A stretch of DNA of 64,000 bases from a virus, in the IMG/VR virus record IMGVR_UViG_3300020055_000005, positions 1 through 64,000 of that record; one strand, written 5' to 3'. Made by a program: the position numbers and the translations under genes. The notes beneath the pieces are model-generated. The model was not told the origin of the DNA. It searched no databases and worked only from the letters and a program-made list of their open reading frames with translations. Positions 15,282 to 24,664 of the stretch are shown here, in pieces (position 1 is the first letter of the stretch; every line of letters begins with the position of its first letter).

Positions 15282-17294
15282 TTAAACTGCACCGTATACT
15301 TCTTCAAACTCAACACCTGAACGTGTTGCGACGAAGTTTAATGTTACAAAGTTAATTGACTTAGCAGGTTTGATGAAGATTGAACAAACAAATTCGTTTC
15401 TATCGATAACTGAATCTGTGTTGTTTGTTTCATCACAAACTACTGAGAAGTCTACCAAACCTCTTCTATTCTTCACATCTCTTAGGAAAGGTTCTACTGC
15501 ACTTCTAAACTGAGCTCTTGTGAATGCATCATTGAATTCAAAGAGTTGTGCTTGAGCGGCAGTTGCGATTGCTTTCTCCAATACGATGAAGAGTCTTCTG
15601 ACGTTAATTCTGTCGAATGCACTTGTTGTTGACAATCCTGTTTTATCACCGAAGAGAACTGTACCTTGTCCTGCGAAAGTAACCACTGGGTTAACTCTTG
15701 CACGATAAAGGTCATCTCTAGATGATTTTCTTGGATTGAAAGCAAGTTTTGTAATACCTAAGTATTGTCCTCTTGAGAAACCTGCAGGTGAGTACCATGG
15801 GTCTCTTAACAAGTCAGATCGTGCCATAATCCCTGCAGTATGGGGGTTTGCAGGTATGTAACAATATCTGTCATTGAATCTATCGTACTGATAAACCCAA
15901 GTTGAATCGAATACAACGTATGATGAACTTGTTGCAGTATCTACTGTTGCAATAACGTTTTTCAATCTGTTATTTTCAGATGTAGGTGCAAAGTGATTTG
16001 CTTCACTGTTTGCAGTACCCAAAACGTCTTTCTTCATTGGTGATGCAACAAGGATACAATCCTTTCTTGTTTCACAAAGTTGAATACCTTGGTTGATGAT
16101 AGTTGTCCAATCTGCTAAACTATCACCGTTGTCTGTTCTAGTTGAACCTACGATCAAGAACGAGATGTCAGATGCAGATGCATCTTCAAAATGATCTTGC
16201 CATGCACCGTAGATAGTCCCAGCAGTTGGTTCTGTACCATCTGAACCTGAACTCAATGATGAGTTATTTACTGCAGAAGGTCTTCCGAATGCTGTTGTAG
16301 CTGACTGTACATGTGTTCTATGTTCGTTAACTGTAGTGTGAGTTGATGTTGTATGCGCTGTCCAATAAACCCACTGTGAATCTCTTTCGATTACATCTCT
16401 GTAATAATTAGAGTTTCCATTTGAATCTTTTGAGTCAGATGCAAGGGATACAAAAGGATACGATTCCAATACTGTGTTAGCAGTACCTGAAATTGTTCCA
16501 TCCTCATCGACAACCACTACGTGTATTTCGTCGTCTGAACCACCTGCTGATAATGCAGATGCAGACTTTGCTGGAGCTTTGTTGAAAATGTTGTAGAACT
16601 CCCAATACCTATTGACGTTAGTCGCCGCAGAAACAGCAACTGTAAGTCCTGTTCCAGTAGGTTGTCCTATTGCTTCGATAGTTAATGAATCTGTTGCGAT
16701 TGCAGTAATACGGTACTGTGTATTATGACCTACTTGGTCAAATTCAATGATATCTCTAACATTGAAAGAAGCACCTTCTCCTGCACCAACAGAAATTGAT
16801 GTGTTACCTTCAGCCTCATTTCCTGCAACTGCACCTACACCTGCGTTGAAATACGCATTTGCAGATGGACATACTGAAACTTTAAGTGAATTACCTAAAG
16901 CACCAGCAAATCTTGCAGTCCATTGACCTGTAGTCCCACTCAATGCACCATCTCTGGCAATATTTTGGTAGTCTGTATCATTTTTGATAAGTTGAGTCCC
17001 ACCACTTGAGTTAGAGTTATACAACCCTGAGTTGTTTAATCTGATAACTCGTAGTGCTGAACCATATTTCAGGAACGATTCTGCTGAATAGAAGTCTTCT
17101 GCTGAAGCATCTGTATTTGCAGGTTCGTAGAAAATGTCGACTAAACTTTTCGCATCTGAAACTGTTACTACTTCATCAACAGGGCCCCATTGAAATGTAC
17201 CAGCAAATCCTCCAACCGTGGAAGAAACTGCAGGTACAACATTTGTAAGGTCTATCTCTGAGACCTGTACGCCTGGTGATACTTGAAATGCCAT
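15282..17294 (-). CDS. 18: Tail sheath protein gp18
   Basis: This is the contractile sheath subunit. It has the typical N-terminus MAFQVSPGVQVSEIDLTNVVPAVSSTVGGFAG and C-terminal sheath motifs including NVRRLFIVLEKAIATAAQAQLFEFND and RNEFVCSIFIKPAKSINFV. The length is 670 residues (T4 659). The central half (about 150-400) is variable and beta-rich, as in other sheaths, and probably faces outward. AGGAG lies 10 bases before the ATG and a late promoter lies 40 bases upstream. Confidence 0.97.
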   Translation of the reverse strand: MAFQVSPGVQVSEIDLTNVVPAVSSTVGGFAGTFQWGPVDEVVTVSDAKSLVDIFYEPANTDASAEDFYSAESFLKYGSALRVIRLNNSGLYNSNSSGGTQLIKNDTDYQNIARDGALSGTTGQWTARFAGALGNSLKVSVCPSANAYFNAGVGAVAGNEAEGNTSISVGAGEGASFNVRDIIEFDQVGHNTQYRITAIATDSLTIEAIGQPTGTGLTVAVSAATNVNRYWEFYNIFNKAPAKSASALSAGGSDDEIHVVVVDEDGTISGTANTVLESYPFVSLASDSKDSNGNSNYYRDVIERDSQWVYWTAHTTSTHTTVNEHRTHVQSATTAFGRPSAVNNSSLSSGSDGTEPTAGTIYGAWQDHFEDASASDISFLIVGSTRTDNGDSLADWTTIINQGIQLCETRKDCILVASPMKKDVLGTANSEANHFAPTSENNRLKNVIATVDTATSSSYVVFDSTWVYQYDRFNDRYCYIPANPHTAGIMARSDLLRDPWYSPAGFSRGQYLGITKLAFNPRKSSRDDLYRARVNPVVTFAGQGTVLFGDKTGLSTTSAFDRINVRRLFIVLEKAIATAAQAQLFEFNDAFTRAQFRSAVEPFLRDVKNRRGLVDFSVVCDETNNTDSVIDRNEFVCSIFIKPAKSINFVTLNFVATRSGVEFEEVYGAV

Positions 17295-17334
17295 ACTTTT
17301 TCTCCTGTTAATGTAAAAAGTTTTCTTACTGTTT

Positions 17335-17342
17335 TATTTATA
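17335..17342 (-). promoter_or_regulatory. Late promoter of gp18-gp19
   Basis: A perfect TATAAATA on the minus strand, 40 bases before the gp18 ATG and between the gp17 stop and gp18. It would drive sheath and tube synthesis. Confidence 0.75.
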
Positions 17343-17366
17343 AGTTTATTACTTTTAACGTTACTA

Positions 17367-18950
17367 TTATGTGTCTGTAAACCATCTATCTCCATTCACA
17401 TCTACAAATGAATTACTAGATTCATCCTCTTGATGGAAGAAGCCTGGGGGTAACAGATCATCTTCAATTAGTTTTTGTTGTTCTGAGTACAATAAATCCT
17501 TTACTGCACGATCAGTTAGAAATGTAAATTGTTCTGTTGTTACAAACCAACTGAATAAAACTAAATTCATCACTGTGTCATCATTATAACCTCTATCTGC
17601 CTCATAACTATTACCCTTAATAACAAATGTCATTAATTCTGTAATAGTTGCTCTATCACATAGAAGTAATCTGTTTTCTTCTAAAAGTTCTTTGAGTGTA
17701 GAACACCCAATTCTTTTTATACGTCTGTTCATCGTTATACCAATATCAGACGCCTTTTGAAGACCCTGTGCAAATACGTTAGGGTATTCAATGTCAAAAT
17801 GCAACTGTGTTGCAACCGTAGAACCTTCTGCATTGTTTTCTATAATAACTAATGCTTCATTATACGGTCTTACGTATTTATTAATTATGTCAGGTAACAA
17901 GAGCGATGAAATCATATTATCTCTATATGTTAACACCTGTCTGAACGGTTTCGCAGATACATCGACTACGGTGAACGTAGAATAGTCCATACCACGTCCT
18001 GAGGACACGTCTACTGTACAGACATAGTTATGCTCAGGTTGAGGTAACTCATAGACTTTTACACCGTCTTTACCCCACTCATGGTCTCTTGCTCGCATTC
18101 CTAAGAGCGTATCTGCGTTGATAAGGGTTGCACCTGTCCCTAAGAAACTATTACCGTATTCCTGTTCAAATTGCGCCTCAGAGGTATTTGCAATGGTCAT
18201 CTTCTTCCATTCTTCATCTCTGCCTGGCACATCGTACCAATTAATTGTAAAATGTTTATACTCTGATTGTCCGTGAACTGCAGATTCATATATCTTATGG
18301 AACATATTACCCACACCATTTGCAGTAGATGTAATAATAACCTTTGAGTCTTTACCTGAGGTTACCACTGGATATGTTGCAGTATAGAACTCTTCTGCAC
18401 CTTCTACGAATGCAAACTCATCGAGATATAGTAAGTTGATTGACATACCACGAATCGAACTAGAAGATGTTGCGGCTGCGACTACTTTAGAATCATTACC
18501 AAATTCTATCGAACCTTTGTTAAGAATCTTAACTCCAGGCTGCAGAAAGAATGGAACAGACTCTAACATAGTAACGAGACGTGCAATCATCTCCCTTGCA
18601 ATTGCACCTTTGTTTGCAAGTATAGCAACTGTAACTTCAGGATTGAACAACAAATACCATAATAGATATGCACAAGATGTAATTGATTTACCACTCTGAC
18701 GTGATGCGAGAACAACATTAAATCTGTTTGAATTATAATGATTGATTAATTTTTCTTGATATCCACGAAGTTCAAAAGGAACTAAACCTTCGTCAAGTGA
18801 TATAATTTGAGTGTAAGATTGAATGAAATAACAAGGGTCTTTAGTACACTTCAAGTACTCTTTTAATTCTTCTTCGGTATACTGGTGGTTGATGCCAGAA
18901 CGTTTGATTAAGTTATTACCGAGATAACCCTCATTCTTAGGTTGTACCAT
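17367..18950 (-). CDS. 17: Terminase large subunit gp17
   Basis: This is the DNA packaging ATPase and headful nuclease. Walker A ASRQSGKS is at residues 82-89 and Walker B LLYLDEF includes D177 and catalytic E178. The nuclease domain starts near 305, with its first metal ligand D314 in TVDVSSGRGMDYST. Its 527 residues are shorter than T4 gp17 (610) but complete in both domains. The start overlaps the gp16 stop by one base. Confidence 0.97.
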   Translation of the reverse strand: MVQPKNEGYLGNNLIKRSGINHQYTEEELKEYLKCTKDPCYFIQSYTQIISLDEGLVPFELRGYQEKLINHYNSNRFNVVLASRQSGKSITSCAYLLWYLLFNPEVTVAILANKGAIAREMIARLVTMLESVPFFLQPGVKILNKGSIEFGNDSKVVAAATSSSSIRGMSINLLYLDEFAFVEGAEEFYTATYPVVTSGKDSKVIITSTANGVGNMFHKIYESAVHGQSEYKHFTINWYDVPGRDEEWKKMTIANTSEAQFEQEYGNSFLGTGATLINADTLLGMRARDHEWGKDGVKVYELPQPEHNYVCTVDVSSGRGMDYSTFTVVDVSAKPFRQVLTYRDNMISSLLLPDIINKYVRPYNEALVIIENNAEGSTVATQLHFDIEYPNVFAQGLQKASDIGITMNRRIKRIGCSTLKELLEENRLLLCDRATITELMTFVIKGNSYEADRGYNDDTVMNLVLFSWFVTTEQFTFLTDRAVKDLLYSEQQKLIEDDLLPPGFFHQEDESSNSFVDVNGDRWFTDT

Positions 18951-19342
18951 TAGTCTTTATTCTTTTTCAGAAACTTCTGCAAGTCAGATGTTGACCCCAC
19001 ATATAGATGATTGTGTTGTGTCTTTGGTGCATCTTCACCTTCTAGTTTCTTTAATTTACTTTGTAGATCAATAAGTTTTTCTGCAGTCTCACCCACTGTT
19101 TTAATTAATTGTCCTGCAACTTCGTATGCACGTGGATGTTCCGTTTCTTTGGATAGTTCTAAGATACCATCGATTGCATCTTGTCCTCTCTCTACGAGAT
19201 TATAAAGATTCTCTCTGGCATATTTGTAATCTGTTTCGATATTCTCTGTTCTTGCAGGAAGTTTGACTAAGTCTGTCTTTTCCTTAATATCAGAACTAAT
19301 ATCTAACAGATCATTGAGTTGTTGATCTACTTTGTCTGTCAT
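18950..19342 (-). CDS. 16: Terminase small subunit gp16
   Basis: This regulates gp17 and recognises concatemeric DNA. A 130-residue, mostly helical protein with a central coiled-coil region (YKYARENLYNLVERGQDAIDGILELSKE) and the conserved EVAGQLIKTVGETAEKLIDLQ segment of T4-type gp16. It is coupled to gp17 by a one-base overlap and lies 2 bases after gp15. Confidence 0.92.
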   Translation of the reverse strand: MTDKVDQQLNDLLDISSDIKEKTDLVKLPARTENIETDYKYARENLYNLVERGQDAIDGILELSKETEHPRAYEVAGQLIKTVGETAEKLIDLQSKLKKLEGEDAPKTQHNHLYVGSTSDLQKFLKKNKD

Positions 19343-19344
19343 AA

Positions 19345-20391
19345 TTAAACTGCATCACTATCTATGTCTTCTTGGAATGTAGATGGTGCGCCATCATCAT
19401 AAAATGTTACCGTCTCTGCGACAACAAATGTATCTGTTGGGTCAACCGAACCTACAAACTTCAATGTAGTGTCTGCATCTAGTGTCACTGCATTACTCAC
19501 TACCATTGATAATCTATCTGTTGCAATCGATGTAATAGTTGGATTCGTTGATAAGTTTGTTCCAAAAACTTCATCTGATGCACTTATCTTACTATTTATT
19601 GCACTTGAAAAAGTAATAGTTGTTGAGTTAGAAACTGCGTTAGATACTTCTGCAAATGCAGGTTCATAGTGTTTAACTTCTTTTACTAGACCTGATGAAC
19701 TGATTTGTGACGTTGTAAATAACCCTGTTGCACTATTGATATAATCTCTTTCAATAACATTTGTAATAATCTTACCAGTACTTACAGGGCCGAAGAAGTA
19801 TATCTTCATTGTAAAGTCTAGTGTATATTCAATAACTCTTCTCTCTTCGAATGTCCCTTCGTACTGATCATCCATACTTACTGAATTTAAAACAATAGGA
19901 ACATCCCTAGTGTCAGACATATCATCGATCATTTTCATAGTGACCGTGTATTCAGGTTGAAAGTATGGTAGAATTTGTTCTACAATTTGTAATGCATCTA
20001 TAGCATTCTTTGCAAGAACACTTAGTGAGAAGTTTAGATTATATGGTGCAGGTTGATATTGAAACCCTCTATTAACTCCATCAGATTCTAGTGTTGATTT
20101 ACCATGTCTGATAATTTTGTTTTGTTGTCTAGTTGCATCATATTCAAAACCTGCTAGTTGAAATGCCATACGTGGAAGAGAGATTGCAGTCCTGTTACCA
20201 TCAGAAAGATTAGGTTCTTCTGCAAGTCTCTGTAAAAACTTCTGTTTAGGGCCGTATGAAATAGGTACCAATTGTTCTGTTAAAACAGTACCATCTGATT
20301 TTGTTTTCTTAACTTTGATGTTATTAAAGAGAGTACCGAATATAGAAATTGATCTTTTGATAGTCTCATTATAAAAATATGTACCAAACAT
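19345..20391 (-). CDS. 15: Tail sheath stabilizer/completion protein gp15
   Basis: gp15 caps the tail and joins it to the neck. The N-terminus MFGTYFYNETIKRSISIFGTLFNNIKVKK matches the gp15 start, and SLPRMAFQLAGFEYDATRQQNK the following core. At 348 residues it is longer than T4 gp15 (272). The extra C-terminal 100 residues are Ser/Thr-rich and look like an added beta domain. It overlaps gp14 by one base. Confidence 0.92.
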   Translation of the reverse strand: MFGTYFYNETIKRSISIFGTLFNNIKVKKTKSDGTVLTEQLVPISYGPKQKFLQRLAEEPNLSDGNRTAISLPRMAFQLAGFEYDATRQQNKIIRHGKSTLESDGVNRGFQYQPAPYNLNFSLSVLAKNAIDALQIVEQILPYFQPEYTVTMKMIDDMSDTRDVPIVLNSVSMDDQYEGTFEERRVIEYTLDFTMKIYFFGPVSTGKIITNVIERDYINSATGLFTTSQISSSGLVKEVKHYEPAFAEVSNAVSNSTTITFSSAINSKISASDEVFGTNLSTNPTITSIATDRLSMVVSNAVTLDADTTLKFVGSVDPTDTFVVAETVTFYDDGAPSTFQEDIDSDAV

Positions 20392-21245
20392 TACGGTTCT
20401 CCAAATGGATTCGTTTCACTAAAGTCTAAGTAAGATGTGTCTTTATCTTCAAACTCTTTGTTCTGTGCGTTAGGGTCATTACTCATAGTCATGATATCTG
20501 TAATTGTTAAGATGTCGTATGATGCACCATTGTCTGCACCTACAAGTGTGTCTCCAACTTGTAGTGTTCTAGTGTTATCTTTGATTGTAAGTTTTCTAGT
20601 AGATGCAACCCACGATACAACTTCACCTACTACGACACTATTAAGTGTAACATTTTCATTTGCGTAGTATGTTCCAGTTCCTGTTGCATCCATTGTAAGT
20701 TCAATTGAATATGCTTGTTGATCTTCAACAAGATCAATGAATGTGTTACCAGTATCGAAATCTTCTCCACTATATTCAAACAATTCACATTGAAGTTTAA
20801 ACACAAACAGTTTACCAACTTGATAGAAAGGATTTTCGTGTTCTACAAACTTGATTTCAAATAATGAACCTGACATAGGAAAATAGATTAGATCACCTTC
20901 ATTTGGTCTGAGTGACGTTGCAAGGTTACTATCTAAGGAAATGAACCTTTCCCATGAACGTAAAGATAAAACAAACGTGGCTTGGTCTCTTACTTGTACA
21001 CCAAACTTACTGAAAAGGTCTCCTTCTCCTTCGAAACCTTCTGTGTTTTCAATATACATTTCAACACTGTATGCATCTCCATAGATTGATTGAATGTCCT
21101 CTCCTAGTATAGAGTCCTCTTCGACTACTTCTCTAGGTAAGTAGAAACATTCGTGTCCATAGAATCGTAATGATTCAACAACTAAATCTTCGTAAAGATG
21201 TTGTTCAGTTTGGACTGCATGGTTAAAATATACATTAGTTGGCAT
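20391..21245 (-). CDS. 14: Neck protein gp14
   Basis: This is a component of the head-tail connector. Conserved segments include ESLRFYGHECFYLPREVVEEDSI, FSKFGVQVRDQATFVLS, NEGDLIYFPMSGSLFEIKFVEHENPFYQVG and the terminal NPFGEP, all corresponding to T4 gp14. The length is 284 residues (T4 256). An additional beta segment around 180-250 (YYANENVTLNSVVVG) is not in T4. Confidence 0.94.
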   Translation of the reverse strand: MPTNVYFNHAVQTEQHLYEDLVVESLRFYGHECFYLPREVVEEDSILGEDIQSIYGDAYSVEMYIENTEGFEGEGDLFSKFGVQVRDQATFVLSLRSWERFISLDSNLATSLRPNEGDLIYFPMSGSLFEIKFVEHENPFYQVGKLFVFKLQCELFEYSGEDFDTGNTFIDLVEDQQAYSIELTMDATGTGTYYANENVTLNSVVVGEVVSWVASTRKLTIKDNTRTLQVGDTLVGADNGASYDILTITDIMTMSNDPNAQNKEFEDKDTSYLDFSETNPFGEP

Positions 21246-21247
21246 AA

Positions 21248-22063
21248 TTATCCTATCATATCCATCACAGGCATTTCATAATTTAATCTTGATTCTTCTT
21301 CCAGTCTCTGTATCTCCTCTTGCGCTTCTTGTTTCATTTGTGAACCGTCAAGTGTCACACCGCCAGGCAGTGGTATACCTTGGAACTTAGAAAGATTTTC
21401 TCCCCATTGATACTTAACTAATGCAGTTGCATATCGTTTCAACCACATATCATTATAGATATCTGTAAAGTCTGAGGGGTCTAATTTACGATAACATTCT
21501 ATGATTAAATACTCATCATCATTGATTGCATCTAAATCCATATCTAGATATAATCTATTCATGTGAGTGTTATATCTAATTGGTGTTCTACCGACAAGTA
21601 TATGATCTAACATATTGATGTGTTGTTGTACTTGTTCGTAATATAAAATATTTGTTGACGTTAAATCCCATAAATCATTCAATCTTAATTGATACCTAAG
21701 ATCAAACATATTCATATTGTGTTTATCATTAAATGGGAATATGTTAATCACTGCAAGAACATGTTCAGGTAACACGATGTAATTCTTTTGATGTTCTGAC
21801 ACTTCATTAGTGTAATCGTGTGTACCAGCAGGTGTTGCAGTGAATGACTCATTAGTCTTCATTGCAGTTTTCTTGGTGTTAGTAATCTGATGTTTTAGAT
21901 ACGTTTTGATTGAACCATCATAGTGATACTCTCTGAAATATTGGAGTGCTTCATCAATTCTATCGTCGAATTGATCGTCATCAACGTTTATTTCGAGTAC
22001 AGGCGCACCAAGCCTTCTCTTGATATACTCTTTTAGTGCTGATTTGCTATTTGGTTCTGACAT
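21248..22063 (-). CDS. 13: Neck protein gp13
   Basis: Partner of gp14 in the neck. The protein starts MSEPNSKSALKEYIKRRLGAPVLEINVDDDQFDDRIDEALQYF and contains IECYRKLDPSDFTDIYNDMWLKRYATALVKYQWG, both typical of gp13. The length is 271 residues (T4 309). A CATAAATA element lies 32 bases upstream, and the 8-base-pair stem in between ends at the start codon. Confidence 0.94.
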   Translation of the reverse strand: MSEPNSKSALKEYIKRRLGAPVLEINVDDDQFDDRIDEALQYFREYHYDGSIKTYLKHQITNTKKTAMKTNESFTATPAGTHDYTNEVSEHQKNYIVLPEHVLAVINIFPFNDKHNMNMFDLRYQLRLNDLWDLTSTNILYYEQVQQHINMLDHILVGRTPIRYNTHMNRLYLDMDLDAINDDEYLIIECYRKLDPSDFTDIYNDMWLKRYATALVKYQWGENLSKFQGIPLPGGVTLDGSQMKQEAQEEIQRLEEESRLNYEMPVMDMIG

Positions 22064-22097
22064 AGTAGTATTCCATTAATTAAATGTGTTACTACTA
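22063..22097 (-). promoter_or_regulatory. Leader hairpin abutting the gp13 start codon
   Basis: The perfect 8-base inverted repeat TAGTAGTA (22063-22070) and TACTACTA (22090-22097) spans nearly the whole short leader and includes the first base of the gp13 ATG. It could control initiation. It resembles the hairpin before uvsY. Confidence 0.45.
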
Positions 22098-22103
22098 TTT
22101 ATG
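22096..22103 (-). promoter_or_regulatory. Late promoter of gp13 and downstream neck genes
   Basis: Minus strand CATAAATAGTAGTA, one mismatch to TATAAATA, 32 bases before the gp13 ATG. Confidence 0.6.
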
Positions 22104-22109
22104 CGAATT

Positions 22110-22370
22110 TTAATCTTGGAAGTAAGTTCTCGACTGTAATCTGTCTATCTTTTCGTCTATTCGTTCTATCGTACTCATCATTCTTTGGAAGTCTGCTTCT
22201 ATCTCTTCCCTTGTTACATACTCTTTTGCAATCTCTTCTCTTGTTTTATTAAGAAGTATATCGATTCTTTTCTGCTCTGCGAGAACAGACCTCACTAAAA
22301 ATCCAAGTGGGAAAACGACAGCCGTGATGAATACGTGCCACAAAAATTCAGGGTTTACAGTTACTTCCAT
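22110..22370 (-). CDS. Small membrane-anchored coiled-coil protein
   Basis: An 86-residue protein with one hydrophobic segment at about residues 8-30 (FLWHVFITAVVFPLGFLVR) followed by a charged helical region, residues 32-80, rich in Glu, Arg, Lys and Ile that suggests a coiled coil. This layout is common to inner-membrane spanins and holin-associated proteins, but no cysteine, lipobox or overlapping partner is visible, so a lysis role is unproven. A TCTAAATA element at 22377-22384 ends 6 bases before the ATG. Confidence 0.65.
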   Translation of the reverse strand: MEVTVNPEFLWHVFITAVVFPLGFLVRSVLAEQKRIDILLNKTREEIAKEYVTREEIEADFQRMMSTIERIDEKIDRLQSRTYFQD

Positions 22371-22379
22371 ACATACTAT

Positions 22380-23081
22380 TTAGAAGATTGGGTTCCCCTC
22401 TGAGTCTATTTCAAATAGAAATTCATCAGGGTCGTGGTCAAAATTACTACAATTACTTCCATCAGGATGATGGTATTTTACTTCCATATTAAATGAGATA
22501 CTATAACGATCTTTGTTACTCATGTTAGGTTCAACCATGTGCATCAAACCACTTGGGAACAGAATTAACCTTCCACTTCTTGGTTCGATATTATGACTCA
22601 TTCTAAACCTAGGTGAATTAGGATGGTCAGAAACCACCTTTGTGTCTTTATCTATTAATGAAATGCATCCTTCATCACCCTCTGCATGAACGTAAAATAC
22701 ACCACTATACCAACAACCATTATGTAAGTGTGGAGCATTCCATGCAGAAAAATCGTTAATATTAGCCCATGAGTTACCTATATTTACTGTACACTTAGTT
22801 TGGTCTATACGATGAAACGGTAAAACCTCATCTTTAAATTGTTGTTCTATCTTTCTCATCAATTGACTAAGTGCAGGATTTGATTCACAACCATCTACTG
22901 ATTGCCATCCTGTATATTGGTTAGATACTTGTCTACCAGCAGGGTCTCTCTTTCTCATACCATCCATTGCATCTCTGCACATTTTAAGATAGTCTTCAGT
23001 GACACCTCTACGTTGATCTAGTTCAGGGTCTAATAAATCCTTCTCAAATACAAAGTTTGGAAATAATAATCTAACTGCCAT
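22380..23081 (-). CDS. Putative 2OG-Fe(II) oxygenase (TIGR02466-like)
   Basis: A 233-residue protein of the phage-rich 2OG-Fe(II) oxygenase group. The iron site reads HLHNGCWYSGVFYV (H118, H120) and FPSGLMHMVEPN (H181); the 2-oxoglutarate arginine is probably R192 in DRYSISFN. The first ligand motif has His where HxD is usual, a feature of the TIGR02466 group as I know it. It is the first of a tightly packed block of modifying enzymes and overlaps the next gene by 11 bases. The substrate is unknown. Confidence 0.82.
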   Translation of the reverse strand: MAVRLLFPNFVFEKDLLDPELDQRRGVTEDYLKMCRDAMDGMRKRDPAGRQVSNQYTGWQSVDGCESNPALSQLMRKIEQQFKDEVLPFHRIDQTKCTVNIGNSWANINDFSAWNAPHLHNGCWYSGVFYVHAEGDEGCISLIDKDTKVVSDHPNSPRFRMSHNIEPRSGRLILFPSGLMHMVEPNMSNKDRYSISFNMEVKYHHPDGSNCSNFDHDPDEFLFEIDSEGNPIF

Positions 23082-23964
23082 TATCTAAATCTAACTCCAA
23101 TTGATTTTCTGTTTCTTCACTTACAACTTTATGAAAAGGACATTCAGGTGGTGGTGATTCTTCTTTATAAAACTTACCCTTCGGTTGCCAGTATTCACCT
23201 TTTCTATATGCACCCATTTGTAATGATACATTTCTTTCTTCATCACTCAACCCCTTATGTCGACCCCACTCATCCATAGATTTTGCATATTTACCATCTA
23301 AGTGAGTTGTCACACTAGAACGATTCTCTTGAAATGTTTGATGGTCGAACTGCATGTACGATGCATTCCATTCTTCTCTTTTGAAAGGTACAACCTGACA
23401 TAGTGGTGTACCTTCCTTAATGGTAAATGATTTCTGTACCTTTGGATAAAATATGATTTGTGCATTATCCATGTTACTGTTAAATGTATCAGTATCAATA
23501 ATTCCTTGCCATGTTGCAAAGTATTGATTCTGAAATAAGAAGGGGTCTAAGTAGAAACATGAATAGCCTGGAGGTGTAACAATGTTCCAAGGGTTTCTCA
23601 TTTTGAATGCATCATTGACAGGGCCATGAGTACCCATGTATTCAAATGCATTTCCCATTTGTGTATGATTATGTGAAGGTGATGCATAACCATCGTTCTT
23701 ATCTTTAGTATAGAACTCTGTTGAATCGGAATCTGTTCCTACACCACAGTTAACTTCCATATCTCTATTTGCAACGAGATACCATCCCATCTTTAACCAG
23801 TCATCCATTGCAGGACAGGCACGTACTGTTGTTATACGTTTTCCATGTACATCCATACCAACCTTGAGGGTTTTCCACCACTCAGGTTGAACCGTTTTCG
23901 CAAGAACTGGTCTAAAGTTCTTAACCGTGTCCGTATCGTATGAATGGAATTCTATCGTCGGCAC
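23071..23964 (-). CDS. DUF6065-like protein, probable cupin-type fold
   Basis: A 297-residue protein with an N-terminal PEWWKTLK motif, a central segment NPWNIVTPPGYSCFYLDP, and FTIKEGTPLCQVVPFKREEW. These resemble the DUF6065 family, which has a beta-barrel core and no proven function. H98 in SHNHTQMG and nearby His and Asp residues might bind a metal. A cysteine-containing PECPFHK lies near the C-terminus. It overlaps both neighbouring oxygenase genes, so all three are probably made together. The family call is from memory of the motif pattern. Confidence 0.6.
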   Translation of the reverse strand: MPTIEFHSYDTDTVKNFRPVLAKTVQPEWWKTLKVGMDVHGKRITTVRACPAMDDWLKMGWYLVANRDMEVNCGVGTDSDSTEFYTKDKNDGYASPSHNHTQMGNAFEYMGTHGPVNDAFKMRNPWNIVTPPGYSCFYLDPFLFQNQYFATWQGIIDTDTFNSNMDNAQIIFYPKVQKSFTIKEGTPLCQVVPFKREEWNASYMQFDHQTFQENRSSVTTHLDGKYAKSMDEWGRHKGLSDEERNVSLQMGAYRKGEYWQPKGKFYKEESPPPECPFHKVVSEETENQLELDLDNGS

Positions 23965-24664
23965 TGTACTTCGTCCTCCTGTCTGTTAATTTAACCTCGT
24001 CTCCTCTGATTACTATGGAACGTCTATCCATGTATCTTGCACTTTCATTTGGTGCATCTGCACCATGAGGTATTCTACCATCAAATAAAACTAAACGATT
24101 TGGTACAAATTCCACTTCTGCAATTTGATGGTTTTTAATATGTTCGTTTCTTCCTTGAAGACCCTGTTGTGGTGAATCATAAATTCTTAATGTACCACCC
24201 CATTTAGGGTTCCAAAATCTGTTATAATAATATAAAAAAGATAAGTTCCAATCATCATGATCATCACAATCTGAGTGTGTAGTTCCATGACATCCATGTG
24301 TTTGAGAATTTAAACCTGCATACTGAAATCTAACCCACTCAAATTCAAAATCTGTTTGAAGTTTTCTATTAAACCAAATCGGAACGACTGCATCTAAACG
24401 ATCAATATCTCCTTCAAGATTGTCCCCACGAAGAAAACTTGCACCCCAAAAAGAATGCATGGGTAATCCTGTAGGATTGTCTCCACCGACTTGATTGGTT
24501 TTAGACCAAATTGATGTTCTAGTAAATAGGTTGTCTATGTGGTGATGAAGTTCATCACTTAAATAATTATCTATTACATAAACTTTATCTAAAGGCAACT
24601 CGCAAATTTTAAAAGGTTCGTCTAAGTAGACGACCTCTAATTGATCATCATCCTGTTTGACCAT
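23921..24664 (-). CDS. 2OG-Fe(II) oxygenase, prolyl-hydroxylase-like
   Basis: A 247-residue enzyme counted from the ATG at 24664. Iron ligands are H130 and D132 in THSDCDDHDDWNLSFLYYYN and H200 in LVLFDGRIPHGADAP; the cosubstrate arginine is within RRSIVIRG (214-220). The WGGTLRIYD strand between them is typical of P4H-like double-stranded beta-helix enzymes. The frame is open for 22 codons further upstream, to 24730, but that part is hydrophobic shadow sequence inside the neighbouring gene; AGGGA precedes the ATG at 24664. It overlaps the DUF6065-like gene by 44 bases. Confidence 0.82.
   Translation of the reverse strand: MVKQDDDQLEVVYLDEPFKICELPLDKVYVIDNYLSDELHHHIDNLFTRTSIWSKTNQVGGDNPTGLPMHSFWGASFLRGDNLEGDIDRLDAVVPIWFNRKLQTDFEFEWVRFQYAGLNSQTHGCHGTTHSDCDDHDDWNLSFLYYYNRFWNPKWGGTLRIYDSPQQGLQGRNEHIKNHQIAEVEFVPNRLVLFDGRIPHGADAPNESARYMDRRSIVIRGDEVKLTDRRTKYSADDRIPFIRYGHG

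Noticed and set aside
22110-22370. Calling the small membrane coiled-coil protein a spanin or holin
   Set aside because: The topology fits loosely, but no partner gene, lipobox or lysis neighbour is present, so only the structure is reported.
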